From NCBI RefSeq assembly GCF_024684275.1, contig NZ_JAIKXF010000055.1, positions 113,604 through 177,603 of the forward strand: a stretch of DNA of 64,000 nucleotides, written 5' to 3'. A program made the position numbers and the translations under genes. Shown in pieces: positions 8,165 to 17,676 of this stretch (its first letter is position 1; each line of letters begins with the position of its first letter). Under the pieces are notes generated by a model. The model saw only the letters and a program-made list of their open reading frames with translations, was not told where the DNA came from and did not search any database. Source of the DNA: Ruminococcus sp. Lineage in GTDB: Bacteria > Bacillota_A > Clostridia > Oscillospirales > Ruminococcaceae.

Positions 8165-9451
8165 TTAGTCTTCAAATCTTACCTTGATAGCGTTTGCGTG
8201 AGCGGTAAGTCCCTCGCGCTCTGCGATAAGAACAATGTCGTCCTTAGCCTTTCTGAGTGCGTCCTCAGTATAATAGGTGTAAGCAGTACGCTTTGTGAAG
8301 CTTGCAACACCGAGCGGCGAGAAGAAACGTGCTGTGCCGCTTGTGGGGAGGACGTGGTTAGGACCTGCATAGTAGTCGCCCAGAGGCTCTGAAGCATAGT
8401 GACCGAGGAATATTGAGCCTGCATTGTCAAGGCTTCCAAGAAGCTCAAACGGATTCTCCATAAGTACCTCAAGGTGCTCGGGAGCTATCTCGTTTGCCAG
8501 CTCTACGCACTTTTCACGGCTGTCGGCAATGATAACTGCGCCGTAATCCTCAAGCGACTTTTCAATTATGCTCTTTCTTGAGAGATATTCCTTCTGACGG
8601 TCTATCTCCTTTATAGTCTCGTCTGCAAGCTTCTCGCTTGTAGTTACCATAATTGCAGAAGCAAGCACATCGTGCTCAGCCTGTGACATAAGATCGGCAG
8701 CTGCAAACTTAGGGTTGGCTGTGTCATCAGCGATAACAAGTATCTCGCTGGGACCTGCTATCATGTCGATGTCAACAACGCCGTAAAGCAGCTTCTTGGC
8801 TGTGGCAACATAGATGTTTCCGGGACCAACTATCTTATCGCACTTCGGTATCTCTTCTGTGCCGTATGCAAGAGCCGCAATTGCCTGTGCACCGCCTGAG
8901 AGGAATACTCTGTCCACGCCGCAGATAGCTGCTGCAACAAGTATATCCTTGTTGGGAGTGCCGTCTTTAAGAGGCGGAGTTACCATGATTATTTCCTTGA
9001 CGCCTGCTATCTTTGCAGGGATAGCGTTCATGAGTACGCTTGAAGGATATGCAGCTGTGCCGCCGGGAACGTAAAGTCCTACTCTGTGGAGACCGCGGAT
9101 ACGCTGTCCCATTATAACGCCGTTTTCCTTAGCAGAGATGAAGCTCTGCTCCAGCTGTCTCTGGTGGAAATCGGCAATATTCTCCTGTGCATTGAGGAGT
9201 GCGTCAACGAACTCCTGATCTGCTTCTGTAAGAGCATCATTGATGACCTCACGAGGCACCTCATAATACTGTGGAAGATTGCCGTCAAATTTGAGAGTGT
9301 AGCCCTTTACAGCCTCATCACCATTCTCCTTGACGTTCTCGATTATCTCGGAAACGACCTCTGTGACCTTCTTGTTGGTCTCACCGCTTCTCTTTTTAAG
9401 GTCACTGAGGAAAGCGACCTCATCAGTGCCGTTTGCAAATATTTTTTTCAT
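8165..9451 (-). CDS. hisD: Histidinol dehydrogenase
   Basis: The 428-residue zinc enzyme oxidises histidinol to histidine in two NAD-dependent steps. Diagnostic stretches are GLYVPGGTAAYPSSVLMNAIPAKIAGV, VDMIAGPSEILVIAD (with VDIDM), SQAEHD, and PNHVLPTSGTARFFSPLGV near the C-terminus. The length is typical. Its start codon shares a base with the hisG stop at 9451. Confidence 0.97.
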   Translation of the reverse strand: MKKIFANGTDEVAFLSDLKKRSGETNKKVTEVVSEIIENVKENGDEAVKGYTLKFDGNLPQYYEVPREVINDALTEADQEFVDALLNAQENIADFHQRQLEQSFISAKENGVIMGQRIRGLHRVGLYVPGGTAAYPSSVLMNAIPAKIAGVKEIIMVTPPLKDGTPNKDILVAAAICGVDRVFLSGGAQAIAALAYGTEEIPKCDKIVGPGNIYVATAKKLLYGVVDIDMIAGPSEILVIADDTANPKFAAADLMSQAEHDVLASAIMVTTSEKLADETIKEIDRQKEYLSRKSIIEKSLEDYGAVIIADSREKCVELANEIAPEHLEVLMENPFELLGSLDNAGSIFLGHYASEPLGDYYAGPNHVLPTSGTARFFSPLGVASFTKRTAYTYYTEDALRKAKDDIVLIAEREGLTAHANAIKVRFED

Positions 9452-10080
9452 CAGAGATTCTCCTCTATAAGTGTAATAAGTCTGTCTATTTCAGCGTGTC
9501 TCATTTTGAGACTTACGGTGTTTGCGATAAGCCTTGCAGAGATAGGTGCAACGTCCTCGATGACTTCAAGTCCGTTCTCTTTGAGGGTAGTACCTGTCTC
9601 AACAATATCAACGATACCGTCAGCAAGCTCAAGGAGAGGTGCAAGCTCAACAGAACCCTCTATCTTGATTATCTCAGTGTCCATGCCTTTCTTCTCAAAG
9701 AAGCTTCTTGCTACATTGGGGTACTTGGTAGCTATAGTCTTTATGCCGTAGCCACTGTAAAAATCATAGCCCTTCTTTGTGGCAAGAGCAAACTTGCACT
9801 TTCCGAAACCCAGGTCAACAAGCTCATAGAACTTGCCCTTCATTTCCATGATCGTGTCCTTGCCCACAACACCCATATCGCACACGCCATGCTCAACATA
9901 GGTGATAACGTCGTTTGCCTTTGCGAGAACTACTTCAAGATTTGCATCAGGTACGGGAAGTATAAGCTTTCTGCCCTTTTCGCGTACAGCTGTGCAGTCA
10001 AAGCCAAGCTTTTCAAGGAGACCAACTGTATCCTTTTCCAGTCTGCCCTTTGTAAGAGCCATTCTTATAGGCTTGTTCAT
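9451..10080 (-). CDS. hisG: ATP phosphoribosyltransferase, short-form catalytic subunit
   Basis: The product (209 residues) is a short HisG lacking the C-terminal ACT-like histidine-sensing domain; it starts MNKPIRMALTKGRLEKD, a characteristic N-terminus, and has the PRPP-loop-like IVDIVETGTTLKENGL. Short HisG works only with HisZ, whose gene lies just upstream with a 4-bp overlap. This is the committed and feedback-regulated step of histidine synthesis. Confidence 0.97.
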   Translation of the reverse strand: MNKPIRMALTKGRLEKDTVGLLEKLGFDCTAVREKGRKLILPVPDANLEVVLAKANDVITYVEHGVCDMGVVGKDTIMEMKGKFYELVDLGFGKCKFALATKKGYDFYSGYGIKTIATKYPNVARSFFEKKGMDTEIIKIEGSVELAPLLELADGIVDIVETGTTLKENGLEVIEDVAPISARLIANTVSLKMRHAEIDRLITLIEENL

Positions 10081-11273
10081 ATATTTACCTCCTTGCTCTC
10101 GCCGTCAATAACGACTACCTTTGCTATCTTTTTCTCCATAGCGTATTCGCGGACACTTTCAAGGTCATCAAAGAGAGCGTTTTCAACGATAAGTCCCTGC
10201 TCGCGGAGCTCCTTTGCAGCTTTAAGCGCAGCAACCTCGCAGCCTTCCTCAGCGTATACGATAACGTCAGCCTTTGGCTCAGCGGGAAGAACGTCGCTCT
10301 TTTCCATGAGCTTTGCAACAGCGTTGATGTTTACAGCAAAGCCTATAGCAGGTACGTCGTAGCCGAATTCTGAGATAAGCTTGTCATATCGTCCGCCCGA
10401 GAGAACTTCCTCGCCGTGGCCCTGTAAATAGCCCTTTATGATAAGACCTGTATAGTAATCGGTCTTATTTACCAGTCCGAGGTCAACGGTTATTGAACCG
10501 TCGCCGCCGCAGAGCTCGGAAGCATCTGCGTATATCTCCTTGAGCTCGTCGAGGATACGCTTGATATTGTCGTCAGGCATGAGCTCCTCAGCCTTCTCGA
10601 ATACCTCCTCGCCGCCAAAGAGTGCAGGGAGCTTTTTGAGAGCTGTAGTTACAGGAGAATTTCCGAAGCTGTCCAGCAGGTCGTTAAGTGCAGGGAAATT
10701 CTTATTTTCGATGAGCTTTCTGATGTTTTCCTTGTCCTTTTCGGAGGCGTCAAGCTTGCTTACAAGCTCCTTGAAAATTCCTATATGACCGAGCTCCAGT
10801 GAGAACTCCATGCCAAATGAGCTGAGTGAATCAACAGCTGTTGATATTACCTCAAGGTCAGCCATTTTCAGCTGTGAGCCGATAAGCTCGATACCTGCCT
10901 GTACTACTTCGTCGCTTCTGCCCTTTAATGACGGCTCGGTGGTATATACCGCCTGAGCGTAGCAAAGCTTCAGCGGAAGAACAGCATCTCTCAGACGAGT
11001 TGCAACTATTCTTGCGATAGGCATTGTGGTATCCGGACGCATTACCAGAAGTCTGCCCTTGCTGTCTGTGAGCTTGTACAGGTTTTCCTGCGGAAAATAG
11101 CGTGAATTAAGGTTGAATACATCAAAAAACTCCAGACCGGGGGTAATGGTCTCGCTGTAGCCGCTGCTTCTGAAAAGCCCCATGAGAGTATTCTCTATAT
11201 TTCGTCTAACTATGCACTCGCCAAAGAGCAGATCCTTTGTGCCCTCTGGAGTGATAAGGTCATAATTTTTCAT
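10077..11273 (-). CDS. hisZ: ATP phosphoribosyltransferase regulatory subunit
   Basis: The 398-residue protein is a catalytically inactive relative of histidyl-tRNA synthetase that assembles with short HisG and confers histidine feedback control. HisRS-like class II features include TPEGTKDLL near the N-terminus, VMRPDTTMPIARIVATRL (motif 2 region) and GGRYDKLISEFG (motif 3 region). The anticodon-binding domain is replaced by a short C-terminal part. The start at 11273 (MKNYDL) is chosen because AAGGAGG lies directly upstream; a longer reading frame lacks a good site. It is the first gene of the operon. Confidence 0.95.
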   Translation of the reverse strand: MKNYDLITPEGTKDLLFGECIVRRNIENTLMGLFRSSGYSETITPGLEFFDVFNLNSRYFPQENLYKLTDSKGRLLVMRPDTTMPIARIVATRLRDAVLPLKLCYAQAVYTTEPSLKGRSDEVVQAGIELIGSQLKMADLEVISTAVDSLSSFGMEFSLELGHIGIFKELVSKLDASEKDKENIRKLIENKNFPALNDLLDSFGNSPVTTALKKLPALFGGEEVFEKAEELMPDDNIKRILDELKEIYADASELCGGDGSITVDLGLVNKTDYYTGLIIKGYLQGHGEEVLSGGRYDKLISEFGYDVPAIGFAVNINAVAKLMEKSDVLPAEPKADVIVYAEEGCEVAALKAAKELREQGLIVENALFDDLESVREYAMEKKIAKVVVIDGESKEVNI

Positions 11274-11316
11274 AGTAACCTCCTTGTTGATCACTTTAGT
11301 CTGCTAACATGATAAT

Positions 11317-11345
11317 ATGATAACATATTACTAAGTAAAAGTCAA
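11317..11345 (-). promoter_or_regulatory. Promoter of the histidine operon with overlapping direct repeat
   Basis: TTGACT (11340-11345) and TATCAT (11317-11322) are 17 bp apart on the minus strand. The -10 box is part of two adjacent TTATCAT copies (about 11310-11323), flanked by TGTTA-like arms. This could be an operator, but I do not match it to a known regulator. No T-box or His-codon leader peptide is seen between promoter and hisZ. Confidence 0.7.
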
Positions 11346-11346
11346 G

Positions 11347-14300
11347 TTAAAAGAAAGACATCTGTGTGGATTCGGGTAAATCACCAAATGCACCTATACT
11401 TTTCAACATATCGATTGTCGTTTTTGACGCTCCGCTCTCGGACTGGAATTCCTCTATCGACATGAATCCGCCCTTCTGCACAGCCTCGTAAATACCCTTA
11501 GCCGCGTTGTCTCCGACACCGCTCATAGCCGAAAACGGTATCCTCAGCTTGCCGTCCTCAACAAGATAATCAGTAGCATGAGACTTGAAAAGGTCTATTG
11601 GCAGGAACTCATAGCCTCTTGACATCATCTCGTTAGTGATGAGAAGAATATCATAGAGGGCGCTGTCCTTGTTGGTCTTGTCATTGCCAAGCGCCTTTAT
11701 CTCTTCGATTTTAGCGCGTACTGCCCCAATACCCTTAACGGCAAGCTCAGCGTCAAAGTCCTCGCCTCTTACGGAGAAATATGTAGCATAGTACTCCAGC
11801 GGCATATGGAGCTTGAACCAGCCCAGCTTTATGGCTGCGATAACATATGCTGCCGCATGAGCCTTAGGGAACATATACTTTATTTTAAGACAGCTCTCGA
11901 TATACCATTCAGGAACATTATGGTCACGAAGCATTTGTATTATCTCGGGTGTGAACTGCTTAGGAGCTTTTCCCTTTCGTGTCCACTCCATTATCTGGAA
12001 AGCCATTTTCGGCTCGACACCTTTATATAAAAGGTAGGTCATAATGGAGTCACGGGTTCCGATAACGTCTGAAATTGTACATACGCCGTTGTCGATAAGG
12101 TCCTTTGCATTGCCCAGCCAAACATCGGTACCGTGCGAAAGTCCGGAAATCTGCAAAAAGTCACTGAACTTTGTAGGCTTTGCGTCCAGAAGCATCTGTA
12201 TGGTAAATCCCGTACCCATTTCAGGTATACCGAGACTTCCCGTCTTGCAGTATATCTCCTCGGGGGTAACTCCAAGCACATCACAGTTCGTACACATACG
12301 GATAACATCAGGATCTGAGGTGGGTACGTCCTTTATCTTGATACCAGTAAGATCTTCAAGGTGCTTGTACAGGGTAGGAACAACGTGTCCCAGCTCATCA
12401 AGCTTCAGAATGGTATCATGGAGAGAGTTGAATGTGAAATGGGTGGTTATTATCTCAGAATCGGCAGTATCAGCAGGGTGCTGAACGGGAGTGAAGTCGT
12501 AAACATCGTAATCCGACGGCACAACGACCATTCCGCCAGGGTGCTGACCTGTGGTCCTCTTGATACCTGTACAGCCGATAGCAAGCCGGTTCATTTCCGC
12601 ATTGTTCAGCGTGATACCGTTCTCCTCGCAGTACTTCTTTACGTAGCCGTATGCGGTCTTTTCAGCAACAACTGAGATAGTTCCTGCCTTGAAAACATTG
12701 GATTTACCGAAAAGCTTCTCTGTATATCTGTGAGCCCAGAACTGGTACTCATCAGAGAAGTTAAGGTCGATATCAGGTGCTTTGTCGCCGTCAAAGCCGA
12801 GGAAGGTCTCGAATGGTATATCGTGACCGTCGCGGTTCATATCCTTTCCGCAGTCGGGACACTTCTTAGGCGGCAGGTCAAAACCTGAGCCGTAAACACC
12901 GTCCAGCAGAAATTCACTGTGCTTACAGTTAGGACAAACATAATGGGGAGGAAGCGGATTTACCTCCGAGATACCTGCCATTGAAGCCACAAATGAAGAA
13001 CCAACGGAACCTCTCGAACCAACGAGATAGCCGTTCTCAACTGAGTTCCATACCAGCTTCTGTGCGATGATGTAGAGAACCGAGAATCCGTGCTTGATGA
13101 TAGACGAAAGCTCTCGGTCAAGACGCTTGTCAACCAGTTCGGGAAGCGGATCACCGTATATCTCGTGTGCCTTGTCGTGGGTTATCTTCACCAGTTCTTC
13201 TTCAGCACCCTCGATAGTAGGCGTAAATGTGCCCTTTGGTATGGGGCGGACTACCTCTATCTGGTCGGCGATGGCATTGGTGTTGGTGATAACTACTTCC
13301 TTCGCCTTGTCCTCACCAAGATATTCAAACTCCGCCATCATCTCCTCGGTAGTACGCAGATACAGCGGAGCCTGCTCCTCAGCGTCCTTGAAGCCCATGC
13401 TTGCAAGGATTATCTTACGGTAGATAGCGTCCTTTGGGTCAATGAAGTGTACGTCACAGGTAGCGCAGGTAGGGAGTCCCAGCCTGTCGCCCATATCGAC
13501 TATATAGCGGTTGAAATCGCGTAGCTCCTCGTCGTCCTTTGCAACTCCGTCACGCACCATGAACCTGTTGTTGCCTATGGGCTGTATTTCAAGATAGTCG
13601 TAGAATTTCGCAAGGTTGTCGATATAGTCCTGTTCTCGTATATCCAGCATAGCCTGAAATATCTCACCGGCTTCACAGGCGCTTCCGTAGATAAGTCCCT
13701 CTCGGTGCTCAATAAGCTTTGATTTCGGGATAAGAGGCTTTTTATAGAAGTATTCAAGGTTACTCAGGGATACAAGTCTGTAGAGGTTCTTCAGACCTGC
13801 CTGATTGCGGACAAGTATGATAAAGTGATAGCTTTTCAGCTTCTTTGTCTCTATCTCGTCCACAAGTATATTCAGCTGCTGTATTGACTTGAAGCTTCTT
13901 TCGCTTTTCAGTCTGCCAATAAGCTCAATATATATTTTTGCCAGCATAAGAGCGTCATCTGAGGCTCTGTGGTGGTCAAATTTTCCGAGTTTAAGCTGTT
14001 TTGCCACAAGATTCAGCTTATGGCGTCCCATTTCGGGGAGCATGGACTGACACATTACCAGCGTGTCCACCCATGTATATTCAAAATCAATGCTCTGCCG
14101 CTTGCAGACCTGATTTATCATATTGGTATCGTAACGGGCGTTATGGGCTACAAGCACAGGCTTGTCTCCGCAGAACTCCATGAACATACGAAGTGCCTCT
14201 GCCTCGTCTGGAGCGTTGGCAACATCGGCATCGCTTATACCCGTAAGCTCGGTTATCCTCTCGGGGATATGGAATCCCGGGTTCACCTTTGTGTTGAAGC

Positions 14301-15672
14301 TGTCCACCACCTGTAGGTTTTTCAGCTTTACAGCACCTATTTCCGTGAGACGGTCGTTGCGGAAGCTGAGTCCGGTAGTCTCAACGTCGAAAACAATTAT
14401 CTCGTCGTCAAAGGAGCGGTCATCGCCGCCGTAAACGACCATATCACGCTCGATATCGTTTACCACGTATGCCTCCATGCCGTAGATGACCTTGAAGTTC
14501 TTGGGCATATTATACATACAGTCAGGGAAAGCCTGCACATTGCCGTGGTCGGTTATAGCCATAGCCTGATGTCCCCAGCTTGCCGCTCTGTTGATGAGTG
14601 TAACAGGATCGGTAACAGCGTCCATAGCGGACATATTACTATGGCAGTGAAGCTCAACCCGCTTCTCGGGATAGTTGTCCATTTTGGGTATGCGCTTTAC
14701 CTTTATGAGAGAATTTGCGGATATAACAATATCTCTTGCATACGAGTCATAATCAAGCTTACCTGCAACAAGCAGGGTGGCTCCGCTCTTTATAGAGCCC
14801 AGCTTCATCTCCTCGACTTCCTCATTTTTGGCAAATATCTTTATTTTAAGAGAGCCGCTGTAGTCCGTGATGTCATATGTGACAACGGTCTTTTCGTTGC
14901 GGACCTCCTTGAGCTCTGACGCAAAGACATCTCCTACCACCACTACCTTTTCGCCGAGACGCTGAACAGCCTCACATATAGATATTGGCTTTTCGCGGAT
15001 AGCTCTGCCCTTGACTATCTCAGCAGACTCCGCATCGAAGTCCTTATCAAGAGCGGTTACGTCAAGAGTTGCCGTAGGGATAACAGACTTCATTTCCTCA
15101 GCCTTGATTTCGTCGGGAGTTTTATCCGGGATCAGCTGACTGCTGTAGTCAGGCATATCAGCTTCAAGGCGCTCTATCATCTCGTCATACTGCTGTACAC
15201 TTACCGATGTATCGCCGTCAAGAAGCACTTTAACTCTTACACCGAACTGATTGTATATCATTCTGGAAAAGCCCGTGCAGAAGTTGAACTTATCAAGTAT
15301 ATCCCTTCCGCCGTGAACTATCTTTATACGAAGCTCTCCGTTTCCGAGACTTACATCGGCATCGTCGAGAAAACCGTTGACTACAGGTATATCACGCTTT
15401 AAAAGCTTGATAAGCTCGCCGTAGCATTCCATGCCGAATTTCCCGGAGGGATAACGGCAGGCAAGCCTCACCTGCTCTACCTTTATGGCAGCCTCAACTG
15501 CTTTTTCAAACGCGAATATATCATCGCTGGGAACGACCTCGTCAAAATGAGCATGAAAGCGGATAGATTCAAGGTTTTCTGTATATGTAAGCTTGAATAT
15601 CTCACCGCTGAGCACACTTTCGGGCAGCTCCGATGTATATTCCTTCAGAAATTCGGATATTTTGACCTGCAT
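11347..15672 (-). CDS. polC: DNA polymerase III alpha subunit, Gram-positive PolC type
   Basis: This is the replicative polymerase of low-GC Gram-positives (1441 residues). Order of domains: N-terminal region, OB fold (about 240-330), PHP domain (HCHSNMSAMDAV near 345), an inserted DEDDh 3'-5' exonuclease (IIVFDVETTGLSFRNDRLTEIG near 428 and HRASDDA near 575), then the PHP remainder and the C-family polymerase core with GSRGSVGSSFVASMAG, the zinc cluster CPNCKHSE...CPDC and the catalytic PDIDLNFSDE. The start at 15672 (MQVKISEF) has GGGAG at good spacing; an upstream in-frame TTG is less likely. It is the last gene of the pyrH-to-polC operon and ends just beside the histidine promoter. Confidence 0.97.
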   Translation of the reverse strand: MQVKISEFLKEYTSELPESVLSGEIFKLTYTENLESIRFHAHFDEVVPSDDIFAFEKAVEAAIKVEQVRLACRYPSGKFGMECYGELIKLLKRDIPVVNGFLDDADVSLGNGELRIKIVHGGRDILDKFNFCTGFSRMIYNQFGVRVKVLLDGDTSVSVQQYDEMIERLEADMPDYSSQLIPDKTPDEIKAEEMKSVIPTATLDVTALDKDFDAESAEIVKGRAIREKPISICEAVQRLGEKVVVVGDVFASELKEVRNEKTVVTYDITDYSGSLKIKIFAKNEEVEEMKLGSIKSGATLLVAGKLDYDSYARDIVISANSLIKVKRIPKMDNYPEKRVELHCHSNMSAMDAVTDPVTLINRAASWGHQAMAITDHGNVQAFPDCMYNMPKNFKVIYGMEAYVVNDIERDMVVYGGDDRSFDDEIIVFDVETTGLSFRNDRLTEIGAVKLKNLQVVDSFNTKVNPGFHIPERITELTGISDADVANAPDEAEALRMFMEFCGDKPVLVAHNARYDTNMINQVCKRQSIDFEYTWVDTLVMCQSMLPEMGRHKLNLVAKQLKLGKFDHHRASDDALMLAKIYIELIGRLKSERSFKSIQQLNILVDEIETKKLKSYHFIILVRNQAGLKNLYRLVSLSNLEYFYKKPLIPKSKLIEHREGLIYGSACEAGEIFQAMLDIREQDYIDNLAKFYDYLEIQPIGNNRFMVRDGVAKDDEELRDFNRYIVDMGDRLGLPTCATCDVHFIDPKDAIYRKIILASMGFKDAEEQAPLYLRTTEEMMAEFEYLGEDKAKEVVITNTNAIADQIEVVRPIPKGTFTPTIEGAEEELVKITHDKAHEIYGDPLPELVDKRLDRELSSIIKHGFSVLYIIAQKLVWNSVENGYLVGSRGSVGSSFVASMAGISEVNPLPPHYVCPNCKHSEFLLDGVYGSGFDLPPKKCPDCGKDMNRDGHDIPFETFLGFDGDKAPDIDLNFSDEYQFWAHRYTEKLFGKSNVFKAGTISVVAEKTAYGYVKKYCEENGITLNNAEMNRLAIGCTGIKRTTGQHPGGMVVVPSDYDVYDFTPVQHPADTADSEIITTHFTFNSLHDTILKLDELGHVVPTLYKHLEDLTGIKIKDVPTSDPDVIRMCTNCDVLGVTPEEIYCKTGSLGIPEMGTGFTIQMLLDAKPTKFSDFLQISGLSHGTDVWLGNAKDLIDNGVCTISDVIGTRDSIMTYLLYKGVEPKMAFQIMEWTRKGKAPKQFTPEIIQMLRDHNVPEWYIESCLKIKYMFPKAHAAAYVIAAIKLGWFKLHMPLEYYATYFSVRGEDFDAELAVKGIGAVRAKIEEIKALGNDKTNKDSALYDILLITNEMMSRGYEFLPIDLFKSHATDYLVEDGKLRIPFSAMSGVGDNAAKGIYEAVQKGGFMSIEEFQSESGASKTTIDMLKSIGAFGDLPESTQMSFF

Positions 15673-15709
15673 TTTATAACTCCCGTCCAAATGAATTGAG
15701 AATTCAGAA

Positions 15710-16747
15710 TTAAAGTTTATCTATCTCTGCAAGAAGCTCCGGAACTATGTCCTCTTCCTTTATCTTGCGCTGAGTACCGTCCTTTTTGAAGATGATAGCA
15801 CAGCCATCACCGCCTGCGATACCAACGTCAGCTTCACGGGCTTCTCCCGGACCGTTTACGATACAGCCCATAACAGCAACTGTTATATCCTTTTCCATGT
15901 CCTTTACTGCTTCCTCAACCATTTTTGCAGCCTTGACAAGGTCGATACGAGTTCTTCCGCAGGTAGGACATGAAACTATCCTTACACCGCCGCGCTTGCC
16001 GATACTTTTGAGTATATCCTTAGCGGCAGCTATCTCGCGGATAGGATCATCTGTAAGAGATACACGGATAGTCTCACCAATGCCGTCACAGAGCAGCGAA
16101 CCTATACCGATAGCGGACTTGATAAGTCCCATGCGCTCTGTACCAGCCTCGGTAACTCCGAGGTGAAGCGGATAACTGCACTTCTGTGCAGCTAATCTGT
16201 AGGAAGCGATCATTTTGTTTACATCTGATGACTTTATTGAGATAACTATGTCGTTGAAGTCGAAATGCTCCAACATAGCAGCGTGTCCCATAGCACTCTC
16301 AACAAGAGCCTCGGGTGTCGGCGAGCCGTACTTAGCCAGTATCTCTTTTTCAAGAGAACCTGAATTTACTCCGATACGTATAGGGAGGTTTCTTGCACGG
16401 CAGGCGTCAACTACCGCCTTGACTCTGTCCATTCCGCCGATATTACCGGGGTTTATGCGTATCTTGTCAACACCTGCTGCTGCGGACTCGATAGCCAGCT
16501 TATAATCAAAGTGTATATCCGCCACAAGTGGGATGTTCACAGCCTCCTTGATAGCAGGGATAAGCCTTACAGCCTCCATATTTGGTATAGCTGCGCGGAT
16601 TATCTCACAGCCTGCCTTTTCAAGCTCTACAGCCTGCCTTACACTGCCCTCGATGTCGTCCGAACGCATATTGAGCATGGACTGGATATATATATGCTTT
16701 CCGTCGAGGACGCAGTCCCCTACCTTTACTGGTCTAACATTTCTCAT
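15710..16747 (-). CDS. ispG: 4-hydroxy-3-methylbut-2-enyl diphosphate synthase
   Basis: IspG (345 residues) reduces MEcPP to HMBPP in the MEP isoprenoid pathway using a [4Fe-4S] cluster. Cluster ligands are visible in the C-terminal half: SCPTCGRTRIDL supplies two cysteines and VMGCIVNGPGEA the third. The N-terminal barrel begins with the usual VGDCVLDGKHIYIQSMLNM. It shares an operon with dxr, uppS and cdsA. Confidence 0.97.
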   Translation of the reverse strand: MRNVRPVKVGDCVLDGKHIYIQSMLNMRSDDIEGSVRQAVELEKAGCEIIRAAIPNMEAVRLIPAIKEAVNIPLVADIHFDYKLAIESAAAGVDKIRINPGNIGGMDRVKAVVDACRARNLPIRIGVNSGSLEKEILAKYGSPTPEALVESAMGHAAMLEHFDFNDIVISIKSSDVNKMIASYRLAAQKCSYPLHLGVTEAGTERMGLIKSAIGIGSLLCDGIGETIRVSLTDDPIREIAAAKDILKSIGKRGGVRIVSCPTCGRTRIDLVKAAKMVEEAVKDMEKDITVAVMGCIVNGPGEAREADVGIAGGDGCAIIFKKDGTQRKIKEEDIVPELLAEIDKL

Positions 16748-16760
16748 AAAATCTCTCCTA

Positions 16761-17675
16761 TTATAGAGTTATTTTCGCTCCGTCTGCTGTTATTACAGCT
16801 TCGGGGAATATTTGTCTCAGTTCCTCCGCGTATATTGCAGGTTCCTTTTCCGCAGGGCTGTAATGTGTCAGCCACAGCCTCTTAACGTTGGCTTTTACTG
16901 CAATATCACAGGCGTCCTGCATTAGCATATGGCACTTTTCATTCATTGACTCCTTTTTTTCAGGCAGCCCGTACATACCCTCACATATGAAAAGGTCGGA
17001 GCTCTCGGCAAAGCCTGCCAGCTCCGCGATGGGAAGAGTATCCGTAGTATAGGTTATCTTTATAGGAGCCCGTTTTTCACCCGTTACCGCATCTGGAGCT
17101 ATGCTCCTGCCGTCATCAAGGGTGACAGCTTCACCTGCGTGAAGCCTTTTCCAGTATTCCACAGGTATATTGAGAGCCTTAGCATTTTCGGGAAGGAATG
17201 GCGGCTTGCGGCTTAATAAAAGGCTGTACCCCAGACAGCTCACTCTGTGTGAAAGGGGCAGCGTTTTTATGGTCAGCATTGAGTCTATCATATCAGCCGA
17301 AAACTCACAGGACGAATTTTCGGGAAGTCCGTGAAGTCTTACCTCATAGGGCAGAGCTCCGCAGACGGTCATGAGATTCCTCAGCACAGGCAGACAGCTC
17401 TCGGGAGCTGCTATATCGAGGGGCTCGGTTCGTGAGCTGTTGCCGATAGAGAGCAGAAGCCCGGGAAGTCCCGTAACATGGTCTGCATGGCAGTGAGTAA
17501 TGAGCAGGAGCTCTATCCTGCTCAATTTTAGTCCATGCTTTGCAATGGCGACCTGTGTCCCCTCACCGCAGTCGATAAGGACAGCCTTTCCGTTGTATTC
17601 GGCATAGAGGCTTGTAAGGAACCTATCCTTTAAGGGCAGCATTCCGCCTGTTCCCAATAAGCATATTTCAGGCAT
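16761..17675 (-). CDS. rnz: Ribonuclease Z-like metallo-beta-lactamase-fold hydrolase
   Basis: The 304-residue protein has the zinc motif THCHADHVTGLPG (HxHxDH) and further His residues in PLSHRV and LWLTHYSPAE, as in tRNase Z/arylsulfatase-type enzymes. RNase Z cuts the 3' trailer of tRNA precursors that lack encoded CCA; the flexible exosite arm is not obvious by eye, so another phosphodiesterase of this fold is possible. The start at 17675 (MPEICLLG) follows ACAGGAGG and begins one base from the rseP stop. Confidence 0.75.
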   Translation of the reverse strand: MPEICLLGTGGMLPLKDRFLTSLYAEYNGKAVLIDCGEGTQVAIAKHGLKLSRIELLLITHCHADHVTGLPGLLLSIGNSSRTEPLDIAAPESCLPVLRNLMTVCGALPYEVRLHGLPENSSCEFSADMIDSMLTIKTLPLSHRVSCLGYSLLLSRKPPFLPENAKALNIPVEYWKRLHAGEAVTLDDGRSIAPDAVTGEKRAPIKITYTTDTLPIAELAGFAESSDLFICEGMYGLPEKKESMNEKCHMLMQDACDIAVKANVKRLWLTHYSPAEKEPAIYAEELRQIFPEAVITADGAKITL

Positions 17676-17676
17676 T

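Noticed and set aside
9433..10362. 309-codon open frame on the plus strand
   Set aside because: Antisense to hisG and hisZ, which are clearly coding.
11274..11345. Possible T-box or His leader peptide before hisZ
   Set aside because: Only about 40 nt separate the -10 box from the start codon, with no T-box sequence, no specifier structure and no His-rich short frame.
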